From Sialis fuliginosa (lineage: Eukaryota; Arthropoda; Insecta; Megaloptera; Sialidae), in the NCBI GenBank assembly GCA_961205875.1, contig OY540809.1, positions 15,946,267-16,010,266 on the forward strand: a stretch of 64,000 nt of DNA, in the 5' to 3' direction. This document shows positions 44,601-52,836 of the stretch, one piece after another. Numbering within the stretch: the first letter of the stretch is position 1; each line of letters starts with the position of its first letter. Under the pieces are notes generated by a model. That model had not been told where the DNA came from and made no database searches. It saw only the letters and a list, made by a program, of their open reading frames with translations. Both the position numbers and the translations under genes were made by a program.

Positions 44601-47210
44601 ACCTGATAGGGCCACTCCGATCGTGTGGACTAAGATTATACAATAAATGCATAAAAAACGCAACCCGAAAAGGGCCTCAAATCTCGGATAGCTCTCAGTG
44701 TTGCGCATAAAGCTCTTAACGTTCTTCTGCAACGAGAATCCTAGCAGAATTCTGACACATGTTGATGCTGAAATATATTATTTGAGTACTTAAGGGTTAA
44801 CAAAATTAAAATTGAATCAACACCACTTACAATTCTGTACATTAGAAGTTCTCTTTTTCATATATTCGTATAAAATTGAACTTGAAATGATTGCAATAAC
44901 TAATATTGAAGATAACGTACTAAAATAAAACAATTTTTGAATTCATATTTTGTAATTTTGCATTGCTGTAATTAGCACAGTAGCAACGTCCCATTTTTGT
45001 TTGTTTCAAATAAAATCCAACTTACCAAAATATAATTTCACTTGTAGAAAATGGGATGAAACTTAAATCTTGACAAGCATTTTCAACCACTTGTATTGAA
45101 TAATTCAACTTTAAGTCACTGGTGTAGTATTTTTTTAGAAAACTATCTAAAGATATCTGCAAATTTTCCTTTTTACATGATTTAGGTACACATAGGCCTG
45201 ATGTAGTCGTGTCTCGTTTATATAAACCTGTCTAGAAATATATAAACCAATATTACTTAAATATATGTCAATTTCAACATTCAATACATACATGTAATAT
45301 TTTATATATAGAAGCATAAGGGTCGTCATTTTTGAATAATAATTCTGTGGTGTTAGTTTCCATCCCTTGGAAAGATATCGTGGCCAGACAATATTGAGCC
45401 TTTATAGGTCTTTGTACTTTCAAACATTCGTCGAAATGACCAAGGTTGTGACTTATACCGACAAAATTTCCGCCAACAGTCCGTGCAGACGAATCCCACA
45501 CTATGCATAAAAAATATATTATATACAAGTTTATACAACTATAGCTGTTACCCGCGACTTCGTCCGCGTGAAAAAATTTTTTTATATAATCAATTTTTCG
45601 GGATACAAAGTAGCCTATGTCTTTCCTCAAGATTCAAACTATCTCTCTGCCAAATTTAATCATGATCGGTTTAGCGGTGTACTAGCTGTGTCCGCGGCTT
45701 CACTCGCGTGGACTACGGAATTATTGTTTAGGATCAAAAAAAAAAATAGCTGAATTAAGTAGAAACACGATTAGTTATTATTGTAATAATAACTAATCAA
45801 CACCTAAATTACCTAACAAAAACGAATCAGAACAAAAAGTACAAATACTTTGTTTTTTGTTTAGATTAATTATTGAAAACAAAATAAACAAAAACAAAAG
45901 ACAACTTATTAAATCATTTATTTCGATAAAAATTAATGTTTTACAAGTTATAAGTTCACGTAAACATTTTAAATTTTCTTTGTAACATAAAAGCTGTTAT
46001 TGTGCGGCTAAACTATAAAAGTTAGATATATTGTATCGCGGACTTTATTTTTGCACTAGCGGCAAACTTTTTTCCGACTTGATTTACTATTATCGTCACT
46101 GCTTAGTTGTTATATTACCTAACGTAACAAAATATAGTCTATAACCTGACCAGAGAATTAAAAAAGAAACACACGTAAATCGGATAAATGGTTCTCGAGT
46201 GATAAGCGCACTAACGGACAGACAGAGAGATATTGAAATTTATACAGTACCCGCTTTGGGGGTGGCGCACAATGGAGCATAAGTTACATTTTTGGTTCAA
46301 ATCAGTGTACAGGCTATAATTTTTGAGTAAACTTTTTTTTTATCTTTAAATTTTGTTAAACAATGTTAGTTTGTAAAAAAATCGATTATTTTAGCTAACT
46401 AACAAATACTTATTCAGCAACCCAGAAAACCTTTAATAAAGTATTAGTTGAGATACTAACTAATCAACTTATTTGTTTGATTTATCAATTTTAATTTGTT
46501 CATAATAGGAGAAGGAGGTCTCGACGCGACGGTCTTAGGGCATTTGATAGTCTTAAAAGTAATGATGTAAGCTATATTTAAAAAAAAAGTTTGACTCTGT
46601 AGGATCGCGCCAAGTTGAGATATGAATTATTCAACTTATTTGTTAATTTATCAATTTTAATTGACATTTTCGGTGATTTTTTAACATTTTTTTATGGGGA
46701 GAGAGGGCGGAAAAATAAATCTCGTCCAGGGCGCCAGATTTGCTAAGACCGACACTGGGTTTATATATATTAAGGATGAGGCAATGAAATAATTATTATC
46801 AACCCCTTAATGCAGTAGCTTATGATATATAGTCTATCAAAATTCAGGGTATTAGGCTTATAGAAATTCTGAAAACTTTCTAAATTCAAAAATCCCAAAA
46901 TATTAATTTTGTACAGATAGAGCTTATATTTATATATACTTTTTAAAAAGTACTTACTCTGGTACGCCCAAGCCGTATGATTTTTCAAACTCGTTATAAA
47001 CAATTCCGTTTCATTCTTACACAAACTGTTATCAATTTCATTTTGCAGGAGTAGATTTATTGGTATTTCCGGAAACACTCCTACATTTTCTACAGTGTAT
47101 TTATAATAATCAACTTTTCTATCAGAGTTTTGACTTTCATTATAGACAATATCTGTACCACTGGCTAAATTCAAAACAAAGAAAAATACAATTGATTTTC
47201 TTAGATACAT
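26482..47210 (-). CDS. NRF-6-like (nose resistant to fluoxetine) membrane acyltransferase, whole gene
   Basis: Multi-pass membrane protein of the NRF / acyltransferase-3 family. Worm NRF-6 relatives act in lipid handling and drug uptake; insect members are largely uncharacterised. Exons in coding order: 47210-46958, 45500-45292, 45231-45026, 44919-44831, 44767-44571, 30128-29974, 28869-28701, 28439-28246, 28180-28039, 27977-27782, 27690-27548, 26688-26482. Lengths total 2160 nt (719 residues plus stop) and all phases agree. Order: signal peptide (MYLRKSIVFFFVLNLASG), luminal Cys-rich NRF domain (NFVGISHNLGHFDECLKV, SGLCVPKSCKKENL), first membrane helix, then the acyltransferase core with R-x10-H (RFLCIYCIILVH), VDTFFLLSG, DGPLWP, WWTNILYISNYVN, HSWYLSCDMHYF, SKLTYSIYIFHMQ and a final VEAPFRN. 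Intron 5 is about 14.4 kb and holds a transposase gene. Family certain; substrate unknown. Confidence 0.95.
27548..27690 (-). CDS. NRF-like exon 11
   Basis: Encodes LVKNFLKSRPIVVLSKLTYS and IYIFHMQFLF, the L-S-x-L-T-Y-x-x-Y-x-x-H motif. Acceptor TGTATTTCAG, donor GTAAGT, phase 1 in and phase 0 out. Confidence 0.93.
27782..27977 (-). CDS. NRF-like exon 10
   Basis: Encodes two helices with RFVGALYAAVHRPIWSAASI, the family's A-L-Y-x-x-x-x-R-x-x-W motif. Donor GTAAGT, phase 0 in and phase 1 out. Confidence 0.9.
28039..28180 (-). CDS. NRF-like exon 9
   Basis: Encodes IYIKSHTRMSPYIVGLIGGL, a family motif (Y-x-K-x-x-x-R-x-x-P-Y-x-x-G) leading into a helix. Acceptor ATTTAACAG, donor GTAAGT, phase 2 in and phase 0 out. 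Confidence 0.9.
28246..28439 (-). CDS. NRF-like exon 8 (HSWYLSCDM block)
   Basis: Encodes CMVHSWYLSCDMHYFIFTVL and two further hydrophobic helices. Acceptor TTTTTGTTAG, donor GTAAAA, phase 0 in and phase 2 out. Confidence 0.93.
28701..28869 (-). CDS. NRF-like exon 7 (DGPLW / WWTN block)
   Basis: Encodes LTPIYAFVIFLYATVL, GDGPLWPL and CEESWWTNILYISNYVNADK, highly diagnostic of the NRF family. Acceptor TTTATTTTTAG, donor GTAAGA, phase 2 in and phase 0 out. Confidence 0.95.
28975..29866 (+). repeat. Lepidopteran tail repeat with minisatellite, inserted in a family D copy
   Basis: Starts 'tagctgatacccgcggcttc' and ends near 'gttatatatactag', splitting a family D repeat (28902-28974, resuming at about 29867). 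It carries two units of the 170-bp minisatellite (29038-29345). Lies in the NRF intron between exons 6 and 7. Confidence 0.6.
29974..30128 (-). CDS. NRF-like exon 6 (VDTFFLLSG block)
   Basis: First exon after the giant intron: LYAKTFTIFIQHGDLVVDTF, FLLSGITVIY, ending ILRYV plus AG. Acceptor TTATTACAG, donor GTAAAT, phase 0 in and phase 2 out. It supplies exactly the family segment missing between exons 5 and 7. A repeat unit begins only about 50 bp upstream of its acceptor. Confidence 0.92.
30178..32468. repeat. Three-unit hairpin repeat: two direct, one inverted
   Basis: Unit 1 is 30178-30938, unit 2 is 30939-31697, and unit 3 is inverted, about 31735-32468. Each is ~750 bp with 'agttatttgtgtatctaggg' at one end and 'tacacggttgtagaaaa' at the other. 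Units 1 and 2 carry two GC-rich hairpins: 30216-30286 / 30975-31045 (around 'gaggcgttagccga') and 30826-30880 / about 31578-31632 ('gcgcacgccgtgcgtg' against 'cgcacggcgagcgc'). The 60-residue frame repeated in each unit is identical in units 1 and 2 but has no recognisable domain. Confidence 0.8.
32744..34017. mobile_element. Fold-back element with ~50-bp ends and inner 184-bp palindrome
   Basis: The ends match as inverted repeats over about 50 bp ('cattaacgccgaggtgatca' mirrored at 33968-34012). Inside, arms 33165-33348 and 33456-33639 are a near-perfect inverted repeat. An open frame of 130 codons at 32762-33154 overlaps the left end and shows no known domain. Superfamily unresolved. Confidence 0.7.
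34037..34246 (-). repeat. Family A repeat tail, reverse orientation
   Basis: Aligns closely with the tail of 43455-44095 read in reverse ('aacaaattcgtttaaaatgc', 'cgctcggacacgtcgatttg'). It lacks the palindromic head but retains the junction 'cacgggggttcaa', so either the palindrome was lost here or gained in the other copies. Confidence 0.75.
34391..34975. repeat. Two small fold-backs in the NRF giant intron
   Basis: Inverted repeats at 34391-34427 / 34447-34486 ('acagtttaaatgtaaaatat') and at 34790-34860 / 34900-34975 ('gagcaaaagatattatcaaa'). AT-rich, non-coding. The remainder, 34976-36235, holds only AT-rich sequence plus an unconvincing reading frame at 35447-35749. Confidence 0.5.
36238..36488 (-). 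other. Possible pair of small spliced coding segments, unrecognised
   Basis: On the - strand, a segment about 36436-36492 lies between a TTTCAG acceptor and a GTAATT donor. A second segment from 36360 down to a stop near 36232 is open for 42 codons (KNLHFGNHQNDVPGNN and ending VCVHCVED) after a TTGCAG acceptor. They could be downstream exons of a nested gene or chance. No family recognised. Confidence 0.2.
36736..37068. mobile_element. Small element with ~20-bp inverted ends
   Basis: Ends 'tcaaacttggttgcaacgag' and 'ctcgttacaaccaagtttga' differ at one position. AT-rich and non-coding inside. Lies just 3' of the transposase gene. Its ends do not match P-element termini known to me. Confidence 0.5.
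37278..38163 (-). CDS. P-like transposase exon 3 (catalytic Glu and C-terminus)
   Basis: Acceptor ATATGAACAG, then FWTRIEQELPNWSF, TARLNQDPLENLFGAVRSSC (catalytic Glu block) and HPTVSQFKGALKT. A less conserved C-terminal part ends KRHRTH and stop. Fully open over 295 codons. Confidence 0.88.
38264..39870 (-). CDS. P-like transposase exon 2 (rest of THAP finger, most of catalytic core)
   Basis: Acceptor CTATTTTTAG precedes AEEWLKVAGINYD and CERHFHQNDYF, completing the THAP finger. It then carries the DEM and CDMG catalytic aspartate motifs. A one-step frame change at about 38520 divides it; the part after it (LKQEHLDPKHRDLMRV) is open to the donor GTATGT. Phase 2 in and out. Confidence 0.85.
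39960..40318 (-). repeat. Copy of the GGTTCCGAAG repeat family in the transposase intron
   Basis: Contains 'gtacgtactacgtggactg' and ends 'atcggaaaccctaaaa', matching 20964-22032 in reverse, internally shortened. An insertion in the transposase's 3.1-kb intron. Confidence 0.6.
40500..40580. mobile_element. 81-bp hAT-like MITE
   Basis: Ends CAAGGCCGTAACTAG and CTAGTTACGGCCCTG, with flanks GAATTTAG and GAATTTGG (7 of 8 match). Little more than two ends and a GC-rich centre. Related to 58985-59122. Confidence 0.75.
40807..41635. repeat. Fold-back repeat interrupted by a hAT MITE
   Basis: Arms 40807-40965 and 41055-41169 plus 41591-41635. The mirror runs through 'cttaaatcacttccaaatga' and resumes after the MITE at 'aatattcgtatcgcc'. 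So the palindrome predates the MITE at 41170-41590. Confidence 0.7.
41170..41590 (+). mobile_element. hAT-like MITE in a fold-back arm
   Basis: Starts CAGTGGCGTAGTAAG and ends CCTACGCCACTG, with G-runs and C-runs near the ends like 24824-25087. Contains an internal duplication ('gtcattcaattcaaaatt' type, near 41403 and 41490). Flanks share AAATGA. Confidence 0.75.
41655..41962. repeat. Fold-back repeat
   Basis: 'acggtaagaaagaggattaa' near 41660 is mirrored by 'ttaatcctttatctttctta' near 41937. Inner copies of 'tttattgcaccaaatgtaaa' also mirror. Non-coding, in the transposase intron. Confidence 0.55.
42068..42677. repeat. Fold-back repeat with ~190-bp arms
   Basis: Arms 42068-42250 and 42490-42677 ('aaaaaattgaacagtagatc' mirrored by 'gatctactgttcaatttttt'). 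A diverged relative lies at 53108-53905. The reverse-strand frame at 42402-42599 belongs to the repeat. Confidence 0.75.
42959..43056 (-). CDS. P-like transposase exon 1 (first half of THAP finger)
   Basis: ATG then SEYKRYRKCLMCSSNQERDG and VKFHTLPRSLK. This gives the first C-x2-C pair and the GVKFHTLP signature of THAP domains. Donor GTAAGT, phase 2 out, matching the acceptor at 39871. It was too short and too far from the body to appear as a long reading frame. Confidence 0.85.
43455..44095 (+). repeat. Family A repeat: palindrome plus tail
   Basis: Palindrome 43455-43894 bounded by 'ggtgtattctgaatac' and 'gtattcagaatacacc', followed by a tail to about 44095 matching 386-634. With the reverse copy at 34037-34246 it flanks the transposase gene. 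Confidence 0.8.
44571..44767 (-). CDS. NRF-like exon 5 (acyltransferase R-x10-H motif)
   Basis: Encodes LLGFSLQKNVKSF, then PRFEALFGLRFLCIYCIILV followed by H, the arginine-x10-histidine motif conserved in acyltransferase-3 proteins. Donor GTAAGT at the start of the 14.4 kb intron, phase 0 out. Confidence 0.93.
44831..44919 (-). CDS. NRF-like exon 4 (first membrane helix)
   Basis: Short 89-nt exon. Encodes a hydrophobic helix (TLSSILVIAIISSSILYEYM) followed by a basic KKR stretch. Acceptor TTTATTTTAG, donor GTAAGT, phase 2 in and phase 1 out, matching both neighbours. Confidence 0.85.
45026..45231 (-). CDS. NRF-like exon 3 (SGLCVPKSC block)
   Basis: Encodes TGLYKRDTTTSGLCVPKSCK and a stretch ending VVENACQDLSF, the second cysteine cluster of the luminal domain. 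Acceptor TTTCTAG, donor GTAAGT, phase 0 in and phase 2 out. Confidence 0.92.
45292..45500 (-). CDS. NRF-like exon 2 (NRF domain core)
   Basis: Encodes WDSSARTVGGNFVGISHNLG, HFDECLKV and QYCLATISFQ, the family's hallmark G-N..LG.FDEC signature with paired cysteines. Acceptor ATGCATAG, donor GTATGT, phase 1 in and phase 0 out. Confidence 0.93.
45541..45720 (-). repeat. Lepidopteran SINE/LINE-tail repeat in NRF intron 1
   Basis: Contains 'agctgttacccgcgacttcg' at one end and 'atgatcggtttagcgg' at the other, reverse to 2940-3140, followed by a second truncated tail ('tagctgtgtccgcggcttca'). It lies 40 bp from the NRF exon-2 acceptor. Confidence 0.65.
46374..46757. mobile_element. Truncated relative of the 60546-61143 hAT-like element
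   Basis: Shares 'cttattcagcaacccagaaa', 'cttagggcatttgatagtct' and the right end 'gctaagaccgacactg', but the left ~50 bp including the terminus are missing. In NRF intron 1. Confidence 0.65.
46958..47210 (-). CDS. NRF-like exon 1 (signal peptide and start of NRF domain)
   Basis: Starts at ATG 47210, giving MYLRKSIVFFFVLNLASG, a typical signal peptide, then a luminal segment ending CKNETELFITSLKNHTAWAY. An in-frame ATG at 47243 is possible, but a TATA-like motif at 47267-47275 would place transcription start close to 47240, which favours 47210. Donor GTAAGT, phase 1 out. Confidence 0.85.
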
Positions 47211-47266
47211 TTTTATGGTGTGCACATATGTGTTAAACTGCATAAAGATTCGCAAAGATCTTCGAT

Positions 47267-47275
47267 ATATTTATA
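47267..47275 (-). promoter_or_regulatory. TATA-like box of the NRF-like gene
   Basis: TATAAATAT on the - strand, 57 bases upstream of the ATG at 47210. It would put transcription start near 47240 and so excludes the more upstream in-frame start. AT-rich background makes this tentative. Confidence 0.35.
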
Positions 47276-47789
47276 ATAACTTATTTATGACCTTCAGTAA
47301 CTTTTGAAGCATGTATCTTTTTATTTTAATGGTATACTTTGATTAGATGAGTTAGAGGACATTTTTCATTACCATATTAAGTGTTTTTTATATGAGAACA
47401 TTCCTATTTTTTGTGTAAACTATACGATAACAATGCATCGATAATTTGAATAATTATTATTCAGATCATCAATCAGAATAAATAAAATAAATATAGAGAA
47501 GAAAAAATACATAATAATCACATTAAATTCAACAGATAATTTAAATATTGTCCCCATTTCGAGAACGTTCCAAAATGCATGACGTCACGTTGAAAAGAAG
47601 AAAAATGCCTTTAAGTTTCTATTTATTCAATGACAATAAATTTGATTATGTTATTGATAAATCATTGATTACAATATGTTTAAATTTTAAGCAATTACTA
47701 CTAGTACTAAAAATATAAAAACATTATCATTATTAATAGGTAGAGAAAAAACCACACATACAATTAAAAATAATTTAATTTCTGTAGAA

Positions 47790-48030
47790 AATCCTGAATT
47801 AAACCAACACTTCACTAATAATAATATACACGCATCAAATATTAAAAACAAGAAAAACACATAATATAGGTACATATAATATAAATCACACACTATAACA
47901 AAACACTAAATATTTACATGCAATGTGAAACCGGGCTCTAACAATGGAAAAAATATATATTTAAATCAATACTTCACTGAATAATATACACATCAATCAC
48001 ATATTAAAAACAAGAAAAACATATATTAAT
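47790..48030. repeat. Tandem duplicated AT-rich repeat
   Basis: Two units sharing 'aaccaacacttcacta' / 'aatcaatacttcactg' and 'attaaaaacaagaaaaacat'. A third related copy lies at 52505-52665 with the same continuation ('ttacatgcaatgtaaaaccg'). Upstream of the NRF promoter, non-coding. Confidence 0.55.
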
Positions 48031-48039
48031 CTCTATATA

Positions 48040-49330
48040 TAAAAACTAGCGCATTGTCCAACCAACATGCCCACCCAACATATTCACTCAACATACTCAC
48101 CCAACATGCCCACAACACACGGTTCACCGCGAATTGTTTTTTTCCGAATTCATGAAATTTATACACAATATCCACAAATTATACACCTAAATTTAACCTA
48201 TCCATTAGGGAAACCTGAATAAAATCCGTTCAGCAGTTACTGAGAAAAACGTGTAAAATTATATTTTCAAACTCCCAGAAAACGCCAGGTTCCGTCTTAG
48301 AATTTACTATATGAAAATAAAAATATCTGCCTTGGGAACCACGGGACTTTCTTATACCTAACCTAACCTAATAGTGAATTGTATACGTGATTCTTTGTTA
48401 TTAAAACATTTTTAACAAAATGAATAATATAGGTAATATGTATTATTCTCTCCATTATATAACAAGTGATTTTTTTTAACGTAATAACTGAAAACGGATG
48501 TTTACTCTTGTAAATTTTTGGATTTTTGAATTATTTTTGAAATAAGAAAAAAATGTTTTAGATAAAAAATGTCGAGTATGTTATTATCTATAATTTATTC
48601 CCCATACATTTTTTTCCAACATTTATGATTTAGCCAGAAAGAATTTTTTTATGTAATTATTTAGATTCACCTACACAGTTCACTCTCAGTATTACGTATA
48701 AGAAAGTCCTATGTTACCTACGGCAAATACACACACTGTTCAATCTCTGTAATACGTATAAGAAAGTCCCATGACTCTCATGGCAGATATTTCTCCTCTG
48801 TTATGAACCATTTGAATTATAATTTTTTTTCTTTTCAAAAATTCGTTTTTACAAAAAAATGAATAGAACATAAATTATAGATATAGATATTACAACTGAC
48901 GATGATTCTGTGAATCGAAAGCTTGCGGTTTCCTCTTCTTTAATAAATTTTTGACGTTTAAACAAACAAGTTTGTTTTTATTTATATAGATATTACCTAC
49001 ATTTTTTAACTTGACCATTTTTCTCTATTTTGCACTGTTTCAGAGTAATTCGAAAAATTAAAAAATCGACGTAGGTAAACATCCGTATCCGGTTGAAAGA
49101 TCGTTTTCAAAAATAGGACGTTTTCTTCCCAGCCAAAAATTAATCTTAAATATAAAATATCAGCCTTCTACGATTTGTCGTATTTGAGTTACAGCGCTTA
49201 CAGACAGACAGACAGACAGACGGACACAGACATCATGGCGAAAATAGTCAGAATGGATTCAGGGAAGGTCAAAATAGATAATTCCGTCAAAATCCGGAGT
49301 TCGAAAAAAATCGGCTTCACTATACTTACC
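48040..49330. repeat. Cluster of lepidopteran interspersed repeat fragments
   Basis: 48040-48260 matches the host repeat around 13780-14240 ('aaaatccgttcagcagttac'). 48660-48790 has a two-fold repeat of 'attacgtataagaaagtcc'. 48895-48970 matches 35490-35550 ('gtgaatcgaaagcttgc'). 49190-49325 carries 'gacagacagacagacagac' and 'tccgtcaaaatccggagttc'. No coding frame. Confidence 0.5.
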
Positions 49331-50032
49331 TACTTATACTAATGTATGTAGGTATTTTTCATATACCTACACTGAAAGAAAAAAAATATGGTACCAACTT
49401 CGCCGCGAGATTGGCCGTTTTGTAACTGCTTCAACTGAGTTTCAGTTGTTTCAACAATACGATGGTTGAAACAAGGTTTTATGTTTTTTTCAGCCAAAGA
49501 TAGAGCGGTATTATTATAAAAAAATATGGATATAAAATAAAATCAGTATAACTGAGCGAATTATATGAGAAATTACTATAAAAAAATATTAATTCGAGTC
49601 AACATCCAAAAAATTTTAAAAGAACTGAAGGTGAAATTCAGATAAGTTCGTCTTTATGGTTAAGTCAAATAAAAAATTAATTTATGTCAAATTCTTCATC
49701 GTCTTCCTCTAAGTTATCTGTGCGGCTGTCGTAGTATATCTGTAAGTTGTGTTAGTCGAGTGATGTTATTGACCCAATCCCATGGACGGTGTTGCTATGA
49801 ATGTATATTATTTGGACACAAACGAGTACCTTATGACTCTAGTCATATAATCACATGTGTTTGTAATAAATCAGACCCAGGGTCCAGAATATTTTTGTTG
49901 TGAAGGTATTTGTATCAGTTTACGACGTAAAAACTCATTTTAAATCGGTCAGTTGTTAGTTTGTATGAAATCTTCGATAAGTGTAGAAGCCCCTTATTTT
50001 CTTTGTGAACAACATTATGAACATTGTGAAGA

Positions 50033-50400
50033 ATGGCTGATAAAGAAACAAGGCAGTATCTCATTAACTGGGATTTGGAAAATTTGATAGAGAATTTTTA
50101 CAGTAAGTTATTTTAATCAATTTGAAATTATATTTAATTTTATTATTATATAGTACACTCTAATTTTTACTTTAACATTTTTCTTCCTTTTTATTCAGTA
50201 AAATAAGCAATGAAGATTTGTCGGATCTGGTTGACGAAATAATCGAACAATTCCCGAATGAAAAAAATTAGACTTACTACGTGCCACCTGTCTACAAGCG
50301 ATACTCAAAAAGTAATTCGTCGGAGCATGCTCGTGGAAGGCTCTACAACAAGTTCCATAATAAATTACAACAACTTCAAATTTTGAAAACTATCAAAATC
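50033..50400 (+). pseudogene. Decayed two-exon copy of a SAM-like insect gene family
   Basis: First segment 50033-50102 reads ADKETRQYLINWDLENLIEN after ATG and ends at a GTAAGT donor. After acceptor TTTTATTCAG at 50198, the sequence reads KISNEDLSDLVDEIIEQFPN and then stops. Further on, YYVPPVYKRYSKSNSSEHAR and LYNKFHNKLQQLQ read in another frame. The order (short SAM-like helix block, acidic link, YYVPP and basic stretch) resembles a multi-copy insect protein family. The splice joins out of frame by one base and there are stops, so it is dead. Function of the family unknown to me. Confidence 0.5.
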
Positions 50401-51499
50401 TTCACCACATGAGCAGTTTAGTGGTGACGACGCACCATTATTATCTGGTAATATAGTTTTTTGTATAATCTATTCAATTGAACACAGTTTCATAAAATTA
50501 ATACTGAATATTTCAGATGCTGAAGTCAATCAAAGTCTTTCCTGATTGCAACAATAACAACATATATTCCAATGAACTGATAGTTCATTGGCAAAAAACA
50601 TCTGTCACTCGGTTCAAAATATTGACAACAAATAATTACTTTAGGATCATAGGAAATAATTTCTCTGAAAACTATTACAATTAATATATTAATTAATAAT
50701 TAATATTTTAGAAAATATAAGTAATATTCCATATTTTTTATTCATGTAGGATTATATGTAATAATTAAGGTAGCTATTATATGTATGTATGTATATTCTA
50801 AAAGCATTGTAATCATATATTTTATAGGATAATAAAATGATTTATTTTGGTAAATTGTGTGTTTTATAATTATTAATCACTATAAATAAAAACATGGAAA
50901 TTTGACATGATATTTATTGTTATGAAAGAAATTCCATTAAAATAACATAATTGATCATTTGAACAAAATATATAATTTTTTAAATTAATTGTTCAAGCAT
51001 TTTACTCGAATACATTGAAAATTTACACCGATCCGATACTCTCCTGATACAATTTATATTACAATTGAGCTAAAATCATGAATAAATCTAATAAAATTAA
51101 AATTAAGTTTACTGAACTATACCTATATGTTCGTTCCAATTTTTTCGTTTTTTGACAAAATATGATATTTTATTGTTATAACCTCAACCTTTGTTGAAAC
51201 TAAAACGTTAATATATAAATTTAAGTATATATTTCTCTTGATAGACTACAAATTTTTTGTATGGCTATCGTAAAAATTTGCTACAAAATACATATTGTCA
51301 ACTCAACTTCACGGCGGGATTGACCGAACATATTTCTCTAAACTCGTATACATGTATACATGGTATAAGAAAGTAAAAAAAGAAACTAATAATAAATAGG
51401 TTAGCAACAATCATAATAAATTTCGAATATTTTATCTTTCTTGGAAGTGAAATGTTGCTTTATATTTCAATTTTCAATCAATATATTACAAAATATATT

Positions 51500-51840
51500 T
51501 TCTTAAATGTCACAATCGTCATTTCCATGCATAGTATCCCAGAGGCGTCAGTTGAAAATTTATAATATGCAAATGTGCTTTAACTTTAAATTATAATTGA
51601 ATTTAGTAGGTATATGTATGAGAGATGATAGTTCCAAATAGATATTTCTCTGTTAATCAGTTATCACTGGAATATTTTTAATGACAATATAAAACATTTG
51701 TTATTAATTAGTTTTATAATTCAAAACAATTGATATTTATTTTAAAATCTGAACTATACACCAATGACTCGTGGAGCAATATGGTAACAAGTAACAACGC
51801 TAGGTAATGTGTTATTTATTTTTTATTCTTCCATGTCTAA
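51500..51840 (+). repeat. Repeat copy 2 (empty-site relative of 18737-19430)
   Basis: Aligns with both halves of 18737-19430 without the 362-bp insertion; reads straight through at 'atatgcaaatgtgctttaac'. Followed directly by the element at 51841. Confidence 0.7.
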
Positions 51841-52502
51841 TGCCCGGTATTATAAAGAATTTGCTTGAGTGCAAATTCAAATTAGCTCCCAGCTAACGCT
51901 ATCTGCTAGGTATTAAATATAAATGACAACCACTCACAGATGTAGCCAATGAAATCGTGCATACATATAATGACTTTAACTCAAACGTATTAAGTAGAAA
52001 TCAGCAACTTAAAATAAGTGCTGCCAAGCAGGGGATATTTTAATGTGTAGTTATTGCTTGTTTCTGCAGTTGTAAAAATGAAAAGTGCAGTTGGAAAAGC
52101 TAATTTGTGTAGTGCAAAAAATTGAAAAAAGGTATAAAACCAAAAAATTTGCGGAAAAAAGGTCATTGCAGTTTTAAAGCAAAAAATGTTAAAAATGCAG
52201 AGCAAAAAAGAACACTATAGTTATAAAATAAAATAAAAATGTAAGAAATGTAGAGGCAAAAAATAAAGGTGTTTGCAGTTGAAAAGCAAAAATTGTAAGT
52301 ATGAAACAAAAAAAAAGGTCGTTGCAGTTGTAAAATTTTCTTAAAATAACCCCTGCTGTCAAGTGTACCTCATAAAATTTACATTACTATACATTTATTA
52401 CCACTGCTTTAAAATATCGAGCAATTTCACAACAATTTGACTCTCAGTAGATAGCGTTAGCTGGAAGCAAATTTGCATGCAAATTATTTATAATACCGGG
52501 CA
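51841..52502. mobile_element. Element with TGCCCGGTATTATAAA ends and TAA duplication
   Basis: Left end TGCCCGGTATTATAAAGAAT mirrors right end ATTTATAATACCGGGCA. TAA lies on both sides, a 3-bp duplication typical of PIF/Harbinger elements. Sub-terminal 'gctaacgctatctgcta' also mirrors 'tagatagcgttagc'. 662 bp; no transposase. The reverse-strand frame at 51990-52205 is low-complexity. Confidence 0.75.
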
Positions 52503-52836
52503 TAAGATTTAAACCAACACGTCACTGAATAATATACTCGTACATATCACAATCATATTAAAAATAAGAAAAGTGCATAATATATAAGATAAATCACACA
52601 TTATAACAAAATATTAAATATTAAAATTTTTACATGCAATGTAAAACCGAGCTATAACAATGGAAAATTAAATCATGTTTTCAATTGTTTATAAGCAAGA
52701 TTGGTTTTGTTTAAAACATCAACGATCTGCTAGATTGACTGGATTGATTGTAACACTGATCTGGACATAAGAATATAATATACCTATCTATGAATGTGAT
52801 TGTTGTTCAAAGTTTTTGATAATAATTAATTATAAT

